Both the position numbers and the translations under genes were made by a program. Below, one piece after another: positions 49,702 through 63,000 of a stretch of 64,000 bases of DNA (within the stretch, counting starts at the first letter, position 1; every line of letters begins with the position of its first letter). This stretch comes from Paraspadella gotoi. Taxonomy: Eukaryota > Chaetognatha. The DNA lies in contig CM119266.1 in NCBI GenBank assembly GCA_051294375.1, forward strand, positions 12,886,081-12,950,080, given 5' to 3'. The notes beneath the pieces are model-generated. The model was not told where the DNA came from. It searched no databases and saw nothing but the letters and a program-made list of their open reading frames with translations.

Positions 49702-50510
49702 CGTTAGTGGGACAGACCGACGGGCAGATTTACCGATCGACTGACCGACCGACAGACCGATCGAAAATTGACTTATACTTATAGAGTTGCTCCGCGAGTA
49801 CTCGCGGCGCAGCTAAAAAGATGAAATCGGAGACTGGGTAATGAGAAAGTAGAAAGGAAAAGAAAAAAAGAAAAAAAAAACAATAAAAAAGAAAGGAAAA
49901 AAAAAGGAAGAAAAAGTCAAAACCCTAAAAACTGAAAGGCAGAAAAAAGAAGAAAAAATATATATAATAAGTTTTGCGGGAGACGAGTTTGTACCTCGGT
50001 GCTCGCGCGGGTCTTTTTTTTTGTTCGTCCGGCGCCGGAAGATTTAGCTTCGGGACAAACTATTCAACCGCAAATCCGGTTCCTTCCCACTTTCCTCTCA
50101 TCCCATCCCCTTTTTTCTCTTTCTCTTTCTTTCTTTCCTTCCTTCCTTTTTTTTCTCATTTTCTTTTTTCCCCCCTTTTTCCAATCCTTGGGAGGAATGA
50201 GGACTTAAAAGCGAAGGTAAAAAACATCATTAACATTTTATGTCTTTTTTTTTTCTTCTCTTCTTTTCTCTCTCNNNNNNNNNNNNNNNNNNNNNNNNNN
50301 NNNNNNNNNNNNNNNNNNNNNNNNNNNNNNNNNNNNNNNNNNNNNNNNNNNNNNNNNNNNNNNNNNNNNNNNNNNNNNNNNNNNNNNNNNNNNNNNNNNN
50401 NNNNNNNNNNNNNNNNNNNNNNNNNNNNNNNNNNNNNNNNNNNNNNNNNNNNNNNNNNNNNNNNNNNNNNNNNNNNNNNNNNNNNNNNNNNNNNNNNNNN
50501 NNNNNNNNNN
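49702..50510. other. Short A/T-rich segment and gap before the duplicated unit
   Basis: Contains GACC/GATCGA simple sequence (49702-49770), A-rich DNA, a pyrimidine-rich tract (50090-50180) and a gap (50275-50510). No gene is visible. Confidence 0.5.
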
Positions 50511-51068
50511 AGATTTAGAGCGCCGAAAGGGTGGGAAAATTCAAGGCGTTTTCGCCAGAAATAAAAAGAAAATTTACATATTTTCCTAGTATATATTTTT
50601 TTTGGGGGGAGGGGAAATTTTTTAAGAAGCGATTTTCCTGAATTCCTTTCGGAGGGAAAAAACGGATAAACTTGGAGAAAGGAGACAGAGTGACAGGGTA
50701 AGGAGAGATAGANNNNNNNNNNNNNNNNNNNNNNNNNNNNNNNNNNNNNNNNNNNNNNNNNNNNNNNNNNNNNNNNNNNNNNNNNNNNNNNNNNNNNNNN
50801 NNNNNNNNNNNNNNNNNNNNNNNNNNNNNNNNNNNNNNNNNNNNNNNNNNNNNNNNNNNNNNNNNNNNNNNNNNNNNNNNNNNNNNNNNNNNNNNNNNNN
50901 NNNNNNNNNNNNNNNNNNNNNNNNNNNNNNNNNNNNNNNNNNNNNNNNNNNNNNNNNNNGAAAGACATAGAGAGAGGAAAGGAAAACTGGACGAAACGTG
51001 AGTTGCCTGGAGGTAATAAAATCTAACAGGCTGAAAAATTCGAATGAGGTCTCCTCTCGGGGATTTAA

Positions 51069-51225
<157 letters not shown>

Positions 51226-51606
51226 ATTCGCTAGGATTGCTAAATATAAAGGGTAATAATTACGCGATAATAATAATAACCGGGGATTAAAAAATTTCGC
51301 GAAAGGGAGAAAGAGAGAAAGAGAGAACGAGAGTTTGAGAGAAAGACATGGCCTATACTCAGAAGCCATTCGTATCAGCGCATGCGTCGCGGAGCACGCC
51401 GCGCGGCGGCGATCGGCTCTCCCTTGACTTCGACTTACTTCGTCGGCTCATCTTACTCCTCTTCCTCTTCCTTCTCCCTATCTCCCGTCCGCGCGGCTGC
51501 CCAACAGTCGATCCGATCGTAGGCTGTGAGCGGCAACTTACTCTTTTCTCTCTCTCTTACCTCATCACCACCGAGCTTTTTCTCTCTGCCTCCGAGCGAA
51601 TCGATC

Positions 51607-52022
51607 ATGAGTTCGCGCGGATCCGGGAGTCTCTTTATAAAAAATGTTTTGTTTTCTCTCTCAATTTTTAAAGCGAACCAAAACGAAAGTCTTTTATGAT
51701 AAATTATTATTATAAATTCTTATTGCTTATATTATTATTTTAAAAATTTATTTATTAGTGATTTTTTTTTTTGTTTTATTATCTTTAACCTTTACTTAGC
51801 CCTTAATCCTAATTACTTGAATATTTTTTTGCTTCAAAATATTTCAAATTAAAAACTAATACACTTAAAAAATCACTAATAAATAAAATTTTAAAATAAT
51901 ATATATAAAATAAAATTTATAATATAATTATTATAAAAGACTTTCGTTTCTTTGTGTTTTAAAATTGAGAGAGAAACACAAATATTTTTTATAAAAAGGC
52001 TCCCGGATCCACGCGAACTCAT
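51607..52022. mobile_element. Fold-back (long-TIR) element, 416 bp
   Basis: The ends are inverted: ATGAGTTCGCGCGGATCCGG on the left against the reverse complement of CCGGATCCACGCGAACTCAT on the right. The complementarity continues inward for about 160 bases per arm (TTATAAAAAATGTTT..., AACGAAAGTCTTTTAT...), leaving an AT-rich centre of roughly 100 bases. It has no coding capacity. The structure is that of a non-autonomous fold-back or MITE-like element. No clear target duplication was identified. Confidence 0.75.
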
Positions 52023-53614
52023 AACCTTACTTACTCTTTAACTATAACATAATCATTACCTAGAATATCTAATATAATAACCATAATATCAAATATTTAA
52101 AAAAATATGATATTGCATTCTTTAATTTCTTTCCAGAAGATTATCTCTTCCATTCTCTTCCATTCCTTTTCTTTTTTCCTTAATTTATTAGAAAAACCTT
52201 GCTCTTCATTTCCCAACTCCAGCAATGCCAAAATGTTTTTACATCACCTAAAACATTTAATTTTATTTTAATCTTATTAAATTTCATCTTGATTACCTAC
52301 ATATCAAATTAAAAAAAAGTCTAGCCACAGTTTTTGTCTGGGAAAAGTTAGTTAGCTTCCATTCTGTTTCTGAGAGGGTCGCTGTATACCAGATGTTTGA
52401 GCCAAGCTGAAACAAGAAGCCCCATACAAAAACAGTTCTTGTCTGGAATCGTGCTATTTTGTCATGCCAGTTTTTCATTTTTTAATCATTTTAAAATATT
52501 ATTTATACAACATATTCGTCTAATTGATTTTCTTTCTTCTCTAAGAAGAAAATGATAAAAAAAATTACAGAAAAAAAATGAATCAAGAAATTCTAATGAA
52601 AAAAATAGTTTACACACTAATAGTGAATAGATAATGGATTGTTTAATGCTGTTCCCATTAAAAAATTAGAATGTGGTCGGCTCGCCTTATTCTAAGATGA
52701 TTCTAAGATCCATCCCAGATGATTAGAAAATAGAATGTAGTTCTTGCAGTTCATGAGGCTTCGGTGTGTTCTTTTTGATCACATAAATGAAACAGAAAAC
52801 GAAAGATAACAAAAATATATATTTTTTACTTTCATATAAATATTTAATAAAAAAAGAAATTTTATCATAAGGTTGAATATGTTATTCGAAAAAAAATTGT
52901 ATGTTTTAGTTTATGTATACATAACATGTAAGATTAGAAATAAAAAGTGAGGATAATGACAAAATGTTTACATTTAGAGAGAAAAAAGATAGAGAAATAA
53001 AAGAGCGATGGGAAGCAAGAAGAAAAAAGTCAAGAGAGAGAGATGAGAGAAAGAGTAGAGATGAGAGATGTAGACGAGAGGAAGAATCCGGGCCCGATCC
53101 GCTCGGATTTTCGACCGAAGAATGAAGCCCGACCTCCTACCATTCGCCAGAGAAGAAAAATCTTCCCTGATCCGGCGGGAAGAAGCCCGGAAGTGACAGG
53201 AGTTGTCAAGCAGCGGGTCGCCCTCGGCTTACGGCTCGTACGGGCGGGTCACGCGCCTCGCACGCGCATGAACGGTTAGAGGATACTGCGTATTCGGACA
53301 GCTGAGTAATGACGAGAGGAGAGAGCGAGTTTGGTCGCTAATGGATGGATAGCCGCACGAACACTTAAAGTCGACGACGCTTTTAATCGAAGCAGAAAAA
53401 AAGAAAAGAATGAAAACTATATTTTTTGTTTCAATTCGACATTAACGACGTTATTTAAAAGGCGAAGGAATTACATGTTGACTGATTAAAAAAATCCCTC
53501 GACATGCGGGATTTGCTTCTCGTGATTGCGGCGAGGTCATGATGACGGCATGCGTCCCTTTATCTAACACCCACTCGCGTCGCAATCAATTTTCCTTCTT
53601 TCTCTATTCCGTCG

Positions 53615-53650
53615 CGATCTCTCTCTCTGCTCTCTCTCTCTCTCTCTCTA

Positions 53651-53709
<59 letters not shown>
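53615..53709. repeat. (CT)n microsatellite
   Basis: About 95 bases of CT dinucleotide with a few short interruptions inside unit A. Confidence 0.9.
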
Positions 53710-53711
<2 letters not shown>

Positions 53712-54139
53712 GTACAACTATACATACACGATCATTCGACCTAGAACTACGTTTTGCGCACACAAGGCGACGGGATTTCGCACGCTCCGCTCATTTCAAT
53801 ATCTCTCGTGCGTTCCAGTTCTCACGCAATCCCGCCCTTCCCTCAGTTTTCCACTTGGTCTTATTCAGGGAGAGGAGAGAAGGCGAGATTAGGGTAGAGT
53901 AAGGGGCAAATCTAGGGGGGGCGGGAGAGGGGGAGGGGGAAATCGGAATCTTTTGCGCAAACATCGAAGATGAAGGGAGATAGCGGGAAGAGGAAGAGGA
54001 AGAGGAAGAGGAAGAGGCCCCGAGGTAAACACGGGACTCTCGAAAAGTAAACATCTCCTCCTTCGAGTCTTCGATAAAGAATTTCTTATTTTCTTTTTTT
54101 CTTTCTTTTTTTTTTCTCTTTTTCTTTTGNNNNNNNNNN

Positions 54140-54442
54140 TTTTTTGTGGATATTTTCGTCTCTTCCCCCTTTCTTCCCCGCGTATTTATATCCTTATTCC
54201 CGGGCAAAGAGCGATTAACCGTCGTGACTGAATAAGCCTGAGCTTTTGAACCGATATGAAGAAAAAAAAAAGAGAGAAAAAAAAAAGGGAAGTGAAAAGG
54301 TGAAATAAAGGGATATGGTAATAAAAGGGAACGGGGATTTGCAATCTTATTATTCGTGAGCGCGAGTCACGCTGCACGGGAGGAGAACGGCGACGTTGAA
54401 ACGCGCGCTTACTATGCAATGGAGAAAAGGTTTGATTTGAAA

Positions 54443-54477
<35 letters not shown>

Positions 54478-54682
54478 GAAAGAGAGAGAGAGAGAGAGAG
54501 AGAGCAAGAGAGAGAGAGAGAGAGAGAGAAGAAAGAGATGGCAGAGAAAAATATATAGAAAGAAAGAAAAGAAACAGNNNNNNNNNNNNNNNNNNNNNNN
54601 NNNNNNNNNNNNNNNNNNNNNNNNNNNNNNNNNNNNNNNNNNNNNNNNNNNNNNNNNNNNNNNNNNNNNNNNNNNNNNNNNN
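54140..54682. other. Linker between unit A and inverted unit B
   Basis: Non-coding, with (GA)n at about 54440-54540 and a gap at 54578-54682. I saw no counterpart next to the second copies. Confidence 0.6.
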
Positions 54683-56032
54683 GGGCGACGGCGAAAGGAG
54701 GGTCGCGGCGACCCCCCGGGGGAACCGAGGGGCGAATTTTGAAGGGGGAATTCGGTGGTGAGGTTATGGGGTGAATACTGAATACTCAATAGTGAATAGT
54801 TTTAGGCGGAGGCCTGGGTCAATTTTTTCTACGAGTTAAATTTAAATTTTCTTGNNNNNNNNNNNNNNNNNNNNNNNNNNNNNNNNNNNNNNNNNNNNNN
54901 NNNNNNNNNNNNNNNNNNNNNNNNNNNNNNNNNNNNNNNNNNNNNNNNNNNNNNNNNNNNNNNNNNNNNNNNNNNNNNNNNNNNNNNNNNNNNNNNNNNN
55001 NNNNNNACCCATCCTCTCTGTAAAGTTTTGTACTACTCTCGAGAACGTAGATTTTAGCCCTAGAAAAGTTAAAACTCCTGAGGTTGAGAACGTAAATCGT
55101 TTGTCTTGTAATTGGGAGTTCANNNNNNNNNNNNNNNNNNNNNNNNNNNNNNNNNNNNNNNNNNNNNNNNNNNNNNNNNNNNNNNNNNNNNNNNNNNNNN
55201 NNNNNNNNNNNNNNNNNNNNNNNNNNNNNNNNNNNNNNNNNNNNNNNNNNNNNNNNNNNNNNNNNNNNNNNNNNNNNNNNNNNNNNNNNNNNNNNNNNNN
55301 NNNNNNNNNNNNNNNNNNNNNAACGCGGGGGGAAGGATATGGGGATCGGGGAATATCGGTCGGTCCTGATAATTCGTGTCTCGGCGTCGAAGCCATAAAC
55401 GGCGCCCGAGTCAGGAATAACTTTTATGACGTCGACGACGAAATCCAGACGAAGTTGATGAGGAAGCATAAACAGGGAAGAGACAACAACGACAACAACG
55501 ACTAAAGGGGGGAAGTGAAAACGGTGACAACCGTTAGTTTAAGTAGAAAGGGAAAGGAGGACAAAATCGAGGACAGCGTTCGAAAGACAACAGCTGCAAC
55601 AGACATATCGAGAAAGGACGACGCTAACGATACAACGAAAGGCAGCTACAACAGCAAACGACAACAGACGTTAAAAAACAGCCAGGAAATACGATAGCAT
55701 CTACGTTGAAACTGCGACAATAGAGACTAAAAGACAGTTGCTACGGTTGCGCAAAACAACTATGAGGACAATAAGACAGATGCTTTTGCGGTAACGTACG
55801 TGCCGCCTAGGCCCTAAAATATTATATTGGTTGTACCAATTTCATAGATATTTTTTTGCGTCTGCCGCCGCCGCGTCGCCCCCGCGTCGCCGCCGCCGCC
55901 GCCGCCGCCGCGTCGCCGCCGCGAAAATAAGCGACGCTGGCGTCGCGGATCGAGTCAGCGACGCAGATGTCGTTCGAAGGAAATTTCCCCCTTTTTTTTT
56001 ATTTCCGGTTGACGGCGAAAGACAAATCTTTC

Positions 56033-56066
<34 letters not shown>

Positions 56067-56605
56067 TTTGAACGATGAAGACAGGAGCGACGCGAACGAC
56101 GAAAAGAAGGAAGGACGACCGACCAAGTTAGCCGACGACGACGACGACGACGACGACGCCTAATTCCCAATTCCATTTTTAATGAACCCTTTTTCCATCA
56201 AGACGACGGATTACTTTTCTTCGGCAACGAAGTTTATTGCGCTTCTGCTTTTCGAGCCTCTGAGTTCGGCTCATCGAACCGCGATTAAAAGCGGCGAGGG
56301 CCTCTGCTAAAAATAATCTAAATTCTATCCAAGTCTATCCCTCTATCCCGTCTGCCCCATTCCGTATGCTTTCTAACGAATTCTATGACGTTACGAATAT
56401 ATCTCGGCAAAAAAAAAAAAAGGTGAAACTTTTCTATTCGATCTAGATTGAAAATAATCTTTTAATACTTACTAAAGTAACTATACATTAACAAAAAACG
56501 GACGAACGTGAACAAACGAAACGATGAAAGACTTCACACGCGGATGCGCGCGCCTCGAACGAGCGTGCAGCTGCGTGCAATTTCAAGGAATGGGAAGAGA
56601 AGAGG
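54683..56605 (+). repeat. Inverted duplication, left arm (unit B)
   Basis: Reverse-complementary to 56773-59588, starting with GGGCGACGGCGAAAGGAGGG at the outer end and ending with AAGGAATGGGAAGAGA at the centre. It has two gaps (54855-55006 and 55123-55321) that the other arm fills. Contents are GCC and ACG simple repeats and unassigned sequence. No gene is supported. Confidence 0.88.
54776..54798. other. Possible transposon excision footprint
   Basis: TACTGAATA, five bases (CTCAA), then TAGTGAATA: two near-identical 9-mers. In the other arm of the inverted duplication this site carries a 679-bp element flanked by the same 9-mer (reverse complement). Read as a footprint left by excision; an independent small duplication is the alternative. 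Confidence 0.5.
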
Positions 56606-56772
56606 NNNNNNNNNNNNNNNNNNNNNNNNNGCTCTTTTTGATTTTTTAACCTGTCCCACTCACTGTCCTATCTCCTCTCTCATCTCTTCTCTACTTCCTC
56701 TCCTCTCCTCTCTCTCTTCTCTCTCTCTCTCTCTTCTCTCTCCTCTCTCTCTTTCCTCCATTCCTTCTATCC
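56606..56772. other. Centre of the inverted duplication: gap and CT-rich spacer
   Basis: N at 56606-56630, then about 140 bases of pyrimidine-rich DNA between the two arms. Confidence 0.8.
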
Positions 56773-59588
56773 CTCATCTCTTCCCATTCCTTAAATTGCA
56801 CGCCAAAGGCTGCACGCTCCCGTTTCGAGGCGCGCCGCCCATCAGCGTGTGAAAGTCATTCATCGTTGTTTGTTCAACGTCGTCCGTTTTTTTGTTAATG
56901 TAGTAGTTTTTACTTTAGTAAAGTAAATTTAAAAGATTATTTCCCAAATCCTAAGATCGAAATATGAAAAGTTTCACCTTTTTTTTTTTGCCGAGATAAT
57001 TCGTAACGTCAATAGAAATTCGTTAGAAAGCATACGGAATGGGGCAGACGGATAGGAAGGGAATAGACTTGGACTTAGAATTTTAGATTATTTTAGCAAG
57101 GCCCCCTCGCCCCGCTTTTTTAAAATCGCGGGTTTCGATGAGCCCGAACCTCAGAGGCTCGACAAAGCAGAAAGCGCAAATAACACTTCCGTTGCGCGAA
57201 GAAAAAAGTACATTCCGTCGTCTTGATGGAAAAAGGGTTCATTAAAAAATTGGAATTGGGATAGGCGTCGCCCCCGGTCGTCCGTCGTCGATCTCGGCCC
57301 TTAAACTTGGGTCGGTCCGTCCCTTTCCTTCTTTTCGTCCGTTCGCGTCGCTCCTGTCTCCATCGGTTCAATCCCGTCCGTCCGTCGTCCCGTCGTCGTC
57401 ACGTCCGTCGTTCGCGAGAAAGATTTTTGTCTTTTCGCCGTCCAACCGGAACATAAAAAAAAAGGGGGAATTATCCCTTCGAACGACAATTATGCGTCGC
57501 TGACTCGATCCGCGGGACGCCAAAGCCGTCCGCTTAATTTCGGCGGGCGGGCGACGCGGGCGGCGGCGCGCGGCGGTTCGACGTCGGGGGCGACGCGGCG
57601 GAGCGGGCAAGACGCAAACAAAAACTAATCTATGAAATTTGTCACACCATATAATATTTTAGGGCCTAGGCCCGGCACGTACGATTTACCGCAAAAGCCA
57701 CTCTGTCTTATGTCCCGCAAATAGTTTTTTGCGCAACCGTAGCAAACTGGTCTTTTTAGTCTCTATTGTCCGCAGTTTCAAACGTAGATGCCATCCGGTA
57801 AATTTTCTTGCCTGTTTTTTAACGTCTGTTGTCCCCGTTTGCCTGTTGTAAGCTGCGCATTTCGTTGTATCGTTTTAGCGTCCCGTCCCTTTCTCGATAA
57901 TGTCTGTTTGCAGCTGTTTTGGTCCTTTCCGAAACGCCTTGTCCTCGATTTTGTCCCTCTTTCCCCTTTTCTACTTAAACTACGGTTGTCGCCACCGTTT
58001 TCACAACTTCCGCCCCTTTAGTCGTGTTTTGTATCGTTGTTTGTTCCTCCTTTCCCTGTTTATGGCTTCCCTCATCAACTTCGTCTTGGGATTTCCGTCG
58101 TCCCCGACGTCATAAAAGTTACTTCACTACTCGGGGCCGCCGTTTATGGCCTTCGACGCCGAAGAACCACGAATTAATCAGGACACGGACGATATCCCCG
58201 ATCCCACGATATCATTCCCCCGCGTTCCCCGATCTCCACGATCCCGCGCCCCCCTATCCCCTCCAATTCCCGCTTCCCCGGATCTCCGCCTCTCCCGATC
58301 CCCCGAATCTGACGAAATCTCCCGAATCTCAGCGATCCCCCGATCTCACCGATCCCCGAGTCCCCCTATCCCCCAATCCCCGGATCCACCCGATCCCCCC
58401 GATTCCCCCCGCCGTTTTTTTGGTCGAGATTAAGGGAAAGAATGTTAAATTTCGTTTATAAAGAAAAGTTTTGAAAGTTTCTAAATAATGAAAATAAGAA
58501 AGAGTGTGCCGAAGGTCCCCAATGATTGTCTTTAAGGTTTTTGAACTTCCCAATTTATGATGACAAAAAATATATATGTTCTTAACGGCTCAACAAGGAG
58601 TTTTTAAACTTTTTCTAGGCTAAATCTAGGTTCTTCGAGAGTAGTAACAAAAAACTTTACAGAACGAGAATGGGTTTTTCAGGATGATACTTGGTTCATC
58701 AATAACGTAAAACCAATATGTCCAGAAAAACAATTTAAAATTTAAACTCGGTAGAAAAAAATTGACCACGCGGTCGCCTAAAACTATCCAGTAAAGGCGT
58801 AGTAAAATTTCCTTAAATTTACATTTTAATTAAAAATTCCTAAAGTGAGGAAACGAACCACACAATTATATTAATGAACCATTTATAGTAATAAAAAAAT
58901 TTATAATAAATTTTTACAATTTGACGCAGTAAGGCCATATTTATACTAACGTACTAAACCATTAAATAATTAAAATTTTAACAAAAACAGTTTTTTCTAA
59001 GCTTTTTTTGCAGATTTTGGGGAATTCGTCCCATAAAAAGTTTGATTATAAACAGAAAATACTAATTCTTCTTTTGCCAACAAATTCTTCAATTAAGGTG
59101 GGCAAAAATAAGAAAAAACAGCTTACTTTAAGCTGGAAACAATTAACTTTTTTAATATATTAAAATATAGTTGTTTTAATTTTTTTTAAACCTAACTTAA
59201 TAAAAGAAATTTTTAAAAAATGATTTTATTTTTTCTATCAACTTTTGAACGAGCGAATTTAAAATCTGCAATCCAAAAATTTAAAAAAAAGCCTATTTTG
59301 AATTTTTTCGATTTTATAAGGATAATACTATATATAATTATAAGCCTACCTGCGAAAATTAAAAAAAACATAAAACTTTTTTTTTTTACAAATTAATGTT
59401 TACTGATGGTAATTTTTGTTCATAAATAACTTTTAGAATTTTCGTAAATGTAAATTGCCAAACCTACGCCTTACTATTCAGTAATTCCACCCAATAACCT
59501 CACCCACCCAATTCCCCCCCCTTCCAAAAATTCGCCCCCTCGGTTCCCCCCCGGAGGGTCCCGCCGCGACCCTCCTTCGCCGTCGCCC
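56773..59588 (-). repeat. Inverted duplication, right arm (unit B')
   Basis: Reverse complement of 54683-56605, with many one-base insertions and deletions. It is longer because it has sequence where the left arm has N (about 58220-58550 and about 58680-58740) and because of the element at 58794-59472. Frames here are shifted often and cannot be trusted. Confidence 0.88.
58794..59472. mobile_element. 679-bp AT-rich non-autonomous TIR element
   Basis: Present in the right arm only. Its ends are the exact inverted 9-mers AAGGCGTAG and CTACGCCTT, with looser similarity further in. Just outside are TATCCAGTA (58785-58793) and, two bases away, TATTCAGTA (59475-59483), fitting a 9-bp target duplication with one difference. 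A 9-bp duplication suits a Mutator-like element; the interior is AT-rich and non-coding, so it would be non-autonomous. Family assignment is inference. Confidence 0.6.
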
Positions 59589-60043
59589 AGACCGAAAGGA
59601 ATTATCGTTCGACGAAGCGAAGGCGAATTACCGCTCTGAGAGTCCCGCGAACCTTAACCCAATCCCTAAACCCGACGGTTCGTTACCGCCCACCCTTTTT
59701 CTCAAATTAATCATTCTTGGCGACCTTTTATCGCCCCTTGTCCGCTCGCCTCCGTTTCTTTCTCTTTCTTTTCAATATATTTTTTTCTTCCTCTTCTTCT
59801 CTCTCTCCCTCTCTCTCTCTCTCTCCCTCTCTTCTCTCTCTTCTCTCTCTCTTTCTCTCTCTCTTCTCTCTCTTTCTTCTCTCTTATCCGTTAACTAACC
59901 TGAAACCAGAAAAAAGTAAAACAAAACAAACTCCGGGAAACCCCGAAACAAAAACAAAACTCACAGCAGGCCCGGTCCCGGGGGGGGGGGGAAAGGGGCG
60001 TAAATTGGAAGGAAGGGTGGTCGGGGCGAGGGGAAGGGGGAGA
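59589..60043. other. Linker between inverted arm B' and second copy of unit A
   Basis: Non-coding, with CT-rich sequence at 59800-59890 and a G-rich run at 59978-60040. I saw no counterpart beside the first copies. Confidence 0.5.
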
Positions 60044-63000
60044 CTTTTAGAGCGCCGAAAGGTTGGAAAAAATCAACGGCCGTTTTCGCAAATAAAAAGA
60101 AAATTTACAATATTTCCTAGTTTATATTTTTTTTTGGGGGAGGGGGAAATTTTTTAAGAAAGCGATCTTCCTGAATCCCTTTCGGGAGGGGAAAAAAAGC
60201 GGAATAAACCTTGGACGAAAAGGAGACAAGAAGTGACAGGGTACAGGCAGAGATAGATAGAAAGACAGAAGAAGAAGAACGAAAGAAAGAAAGCAAAGAA
60301 AGAAAGAAGAAAGAAAGAAAAAAGTAACAAAAGAAAGAAAGAAAGAAATAAAAAAAGAAACGACAAGAAAAGAAAGAGAAAAGAAAGAAAAAAAGAAAGA
60401 AAAGAAAAGTAAAAGAAGAAAGAAAGAAAGACAGAAGAAATAAAGAAAGAAAGAAGAAAAGAAGAAGAAAGAAAGAAAGGACAGAATAAAAAAGGAAAGA
60501 AAAGAACAGAAAGAAAAAGAAAGAAAAGAAAGAAAAAGAAAGAAAAGAAAGAAAGAAGAAAAGAGAAAAGAAAGAAAGACGAAAAGGAAAGAAAAGAGTC
60601 GGATCGAACAGACATAGAGAGAGAAAGGAAAAAACTGGGAACGAAAAACGTGGAAAGTTTTGCCCTTGGAGGTAAATAAATCTAACAGCTGGAAAACATT
60701 TTCCCGAAATGAGTCTCCTCCTGGGATTTTAAGCTTTCCTCTCTCTCCTCATCTCTCTCTATCTCTTCTCTCTCTCTTTTCCTCTTCTCTCTCTAATCTC
60801 TCTCCTCTCTTCCCTCTCTCTCTCTCTCTCCTCTTCGTCTACGCTTTCTCGTCTCTTCTCCCCCTCCTCTCTCTCCTTTCTCCTCTCCTCCCTCTCTCTC
60901 CGGCCGTCTCTTCTCTCTCTCCTCCACTCCCACTTCTCTCTCTCTCAATATTCGCTAAGGATCTGCTAAAATAATAAAAGGTAAATACATTAACGCGATT
61001 AATAATAATAAACCGGGATTAAAAATTTCGCGAAAGGGGAGAAAGAGAGAAACGAGAGAACGACGAGTTTTTGAGAGAAAAGACATGGCTATACTCCAGA
61101 AGCCTCGTATCAGCCGCAGCGTCCCGGGGACGCAGGCCGCCGCGGCGGCCCCGAATCGGCTTTTCTTCCCTGGACTTTCGACTTAAACTTCGCTATTCGA
61201 GCTTTCATCCGTTTTACTCCTCTCCTGCTTCCTTCTCCCTATCCCCGGATTCCGGCCGGGCGCAAAAGTCGAAATTCCGATAGGAGCCTGTAAAGCGGGG
61301 AGAACTTACTCTTTGTCTCTTCTCTCTTACCCTTCATCAACGGCCACCGGGCTTTTTTCCTTCTCTTGCCCTTCCCGAGCGAAATCGGAATCATGAGTTT
61401 TTCGCGTGCGGATTCCGGGAGTCCCCCCTTTCTTTTTATAAAAAATGTTTTTTTGGTTTTCCCTCTCTCAATTTTTAAAACGCCAACCAAAACGAAAGTC
61501 CTTTTATAATAAAATTATTATTATAAATTTAATTTGTTAATATTATTATTTTTTTTTTAAAAAATTTTAATTTATTAGTGATTTTTTTTTTTGGTTTTAA
61601 TTATCTTTTTAAACCTTTAAACTTAGCCTTAAATCCCTAATTTACTGAACTATTTTTTGCTTCAAAATAATTCCAATACTTATACACATTAAAAAAAATC
61701 AACTAATAAAATAAAATTTTTAAAATAATAATATAACATAAAAAATTTATAATAATAATTTTATTAAAAGAAACTTTTTCCGTTTTCTTTTGTGTTTTAA
61801 AACAATTGAGAACAGAGAAAAAACAACTATTTTTTATAAAAAGGCTTCACCGGATCCACGCCGAACTCAAATTTAAACCTTGCAACTTACTTTTAAACTA
61901 ATAAACATAATCCATTACTAAATATTAATATAAATAACAATAATATCAAAAAAATTAAAAAAAACATATGAATTCTTGCAAATCCTTTAATTTTCTTTCC
62001 AAGAACATTCTCCTCTTCCACTTCTTTTTTCCACTTCCTTTTCTTTTTCCATTAATTTATTAAGAAACAACGCTGCTCTCAAATTTCCCAACTCCAGCAA
62101 TGGGGCCAAAATATTTTTTACATCACCTAAACATTTTAATTATTTTTAATCTAATTAATATTTCATTTGATTACTACATAATCAAATTAAAAAAAAAAGG
62201 TCTAGGCACAGTGGGTTTTGTCCTGGAAAAGTTTAGTTGTTCTCCATTTCCTGTTTTGAAGAGTCGCCTTATACCAGATTGTTGAGCCAGCCTGAAAAAA
62301 AGCCTCCATACAAACAGTTCGTTGGTCCTTGGAATCCTTGCTATTCTGTCAGCAGTTTTTCATTTTTAATCATTTTAAAATTATTTATAACAAAATTGTC
62401 CATGATTTTCTTTTTCTTCTCTAAGAAGAAACTGAAAAAAAAATTCACAGAAAAAATGATTCAGAAATCTCTAATGAAAAAAATAGTTACACACAGATAG
62501 TGAATAGCATAACATGTGATTTGTTTAAAATGCTGTTCCCATTAAAACATTAACAATGTGGTCGGCTCGCCCCTTATTTAAAGATGATTCCTAAAGACTC
62601 ATCAACCATAACTAATAGAAAATAGGAATTGTAGTTTCGAGTTCAGAGGCTGGTGGTTGTTTCTTTTTCGATCAACTCATAAGAACTGAAACGAAGAGAA
62701 ACAAACAAGATAAGCTGAATTATAATTTTTATTTATAAATATAGTTAAAAAACAAACGAAATTTTATCATAAGGTTGAAATATGTTATGAAAAATTGGTA
62801 AATGTTTTTGGTTATGTAAATAATAAACAGTAAAGTTAAGAAATAAAAAGTGAAGATAATGAACAAAATGTTACATTTAGGAGAAAAAGATAGGAAGAAA
62901 AAAAGAGCGAGAAAGCAAGAGAAGTAAAAAGTAGAGAGAGAGAGAGAGAAGAGAGAGAAGAAGAGAGAGAGAGAGGAGAAATCCCGGGCCCGATCCGCTC

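Noticed and set aside
51348-51671. Hydrophobic 107-codon frame in unit A
   Set aside because: It is not preserved in the second copy, and its 3' part is inside the fold-back element.
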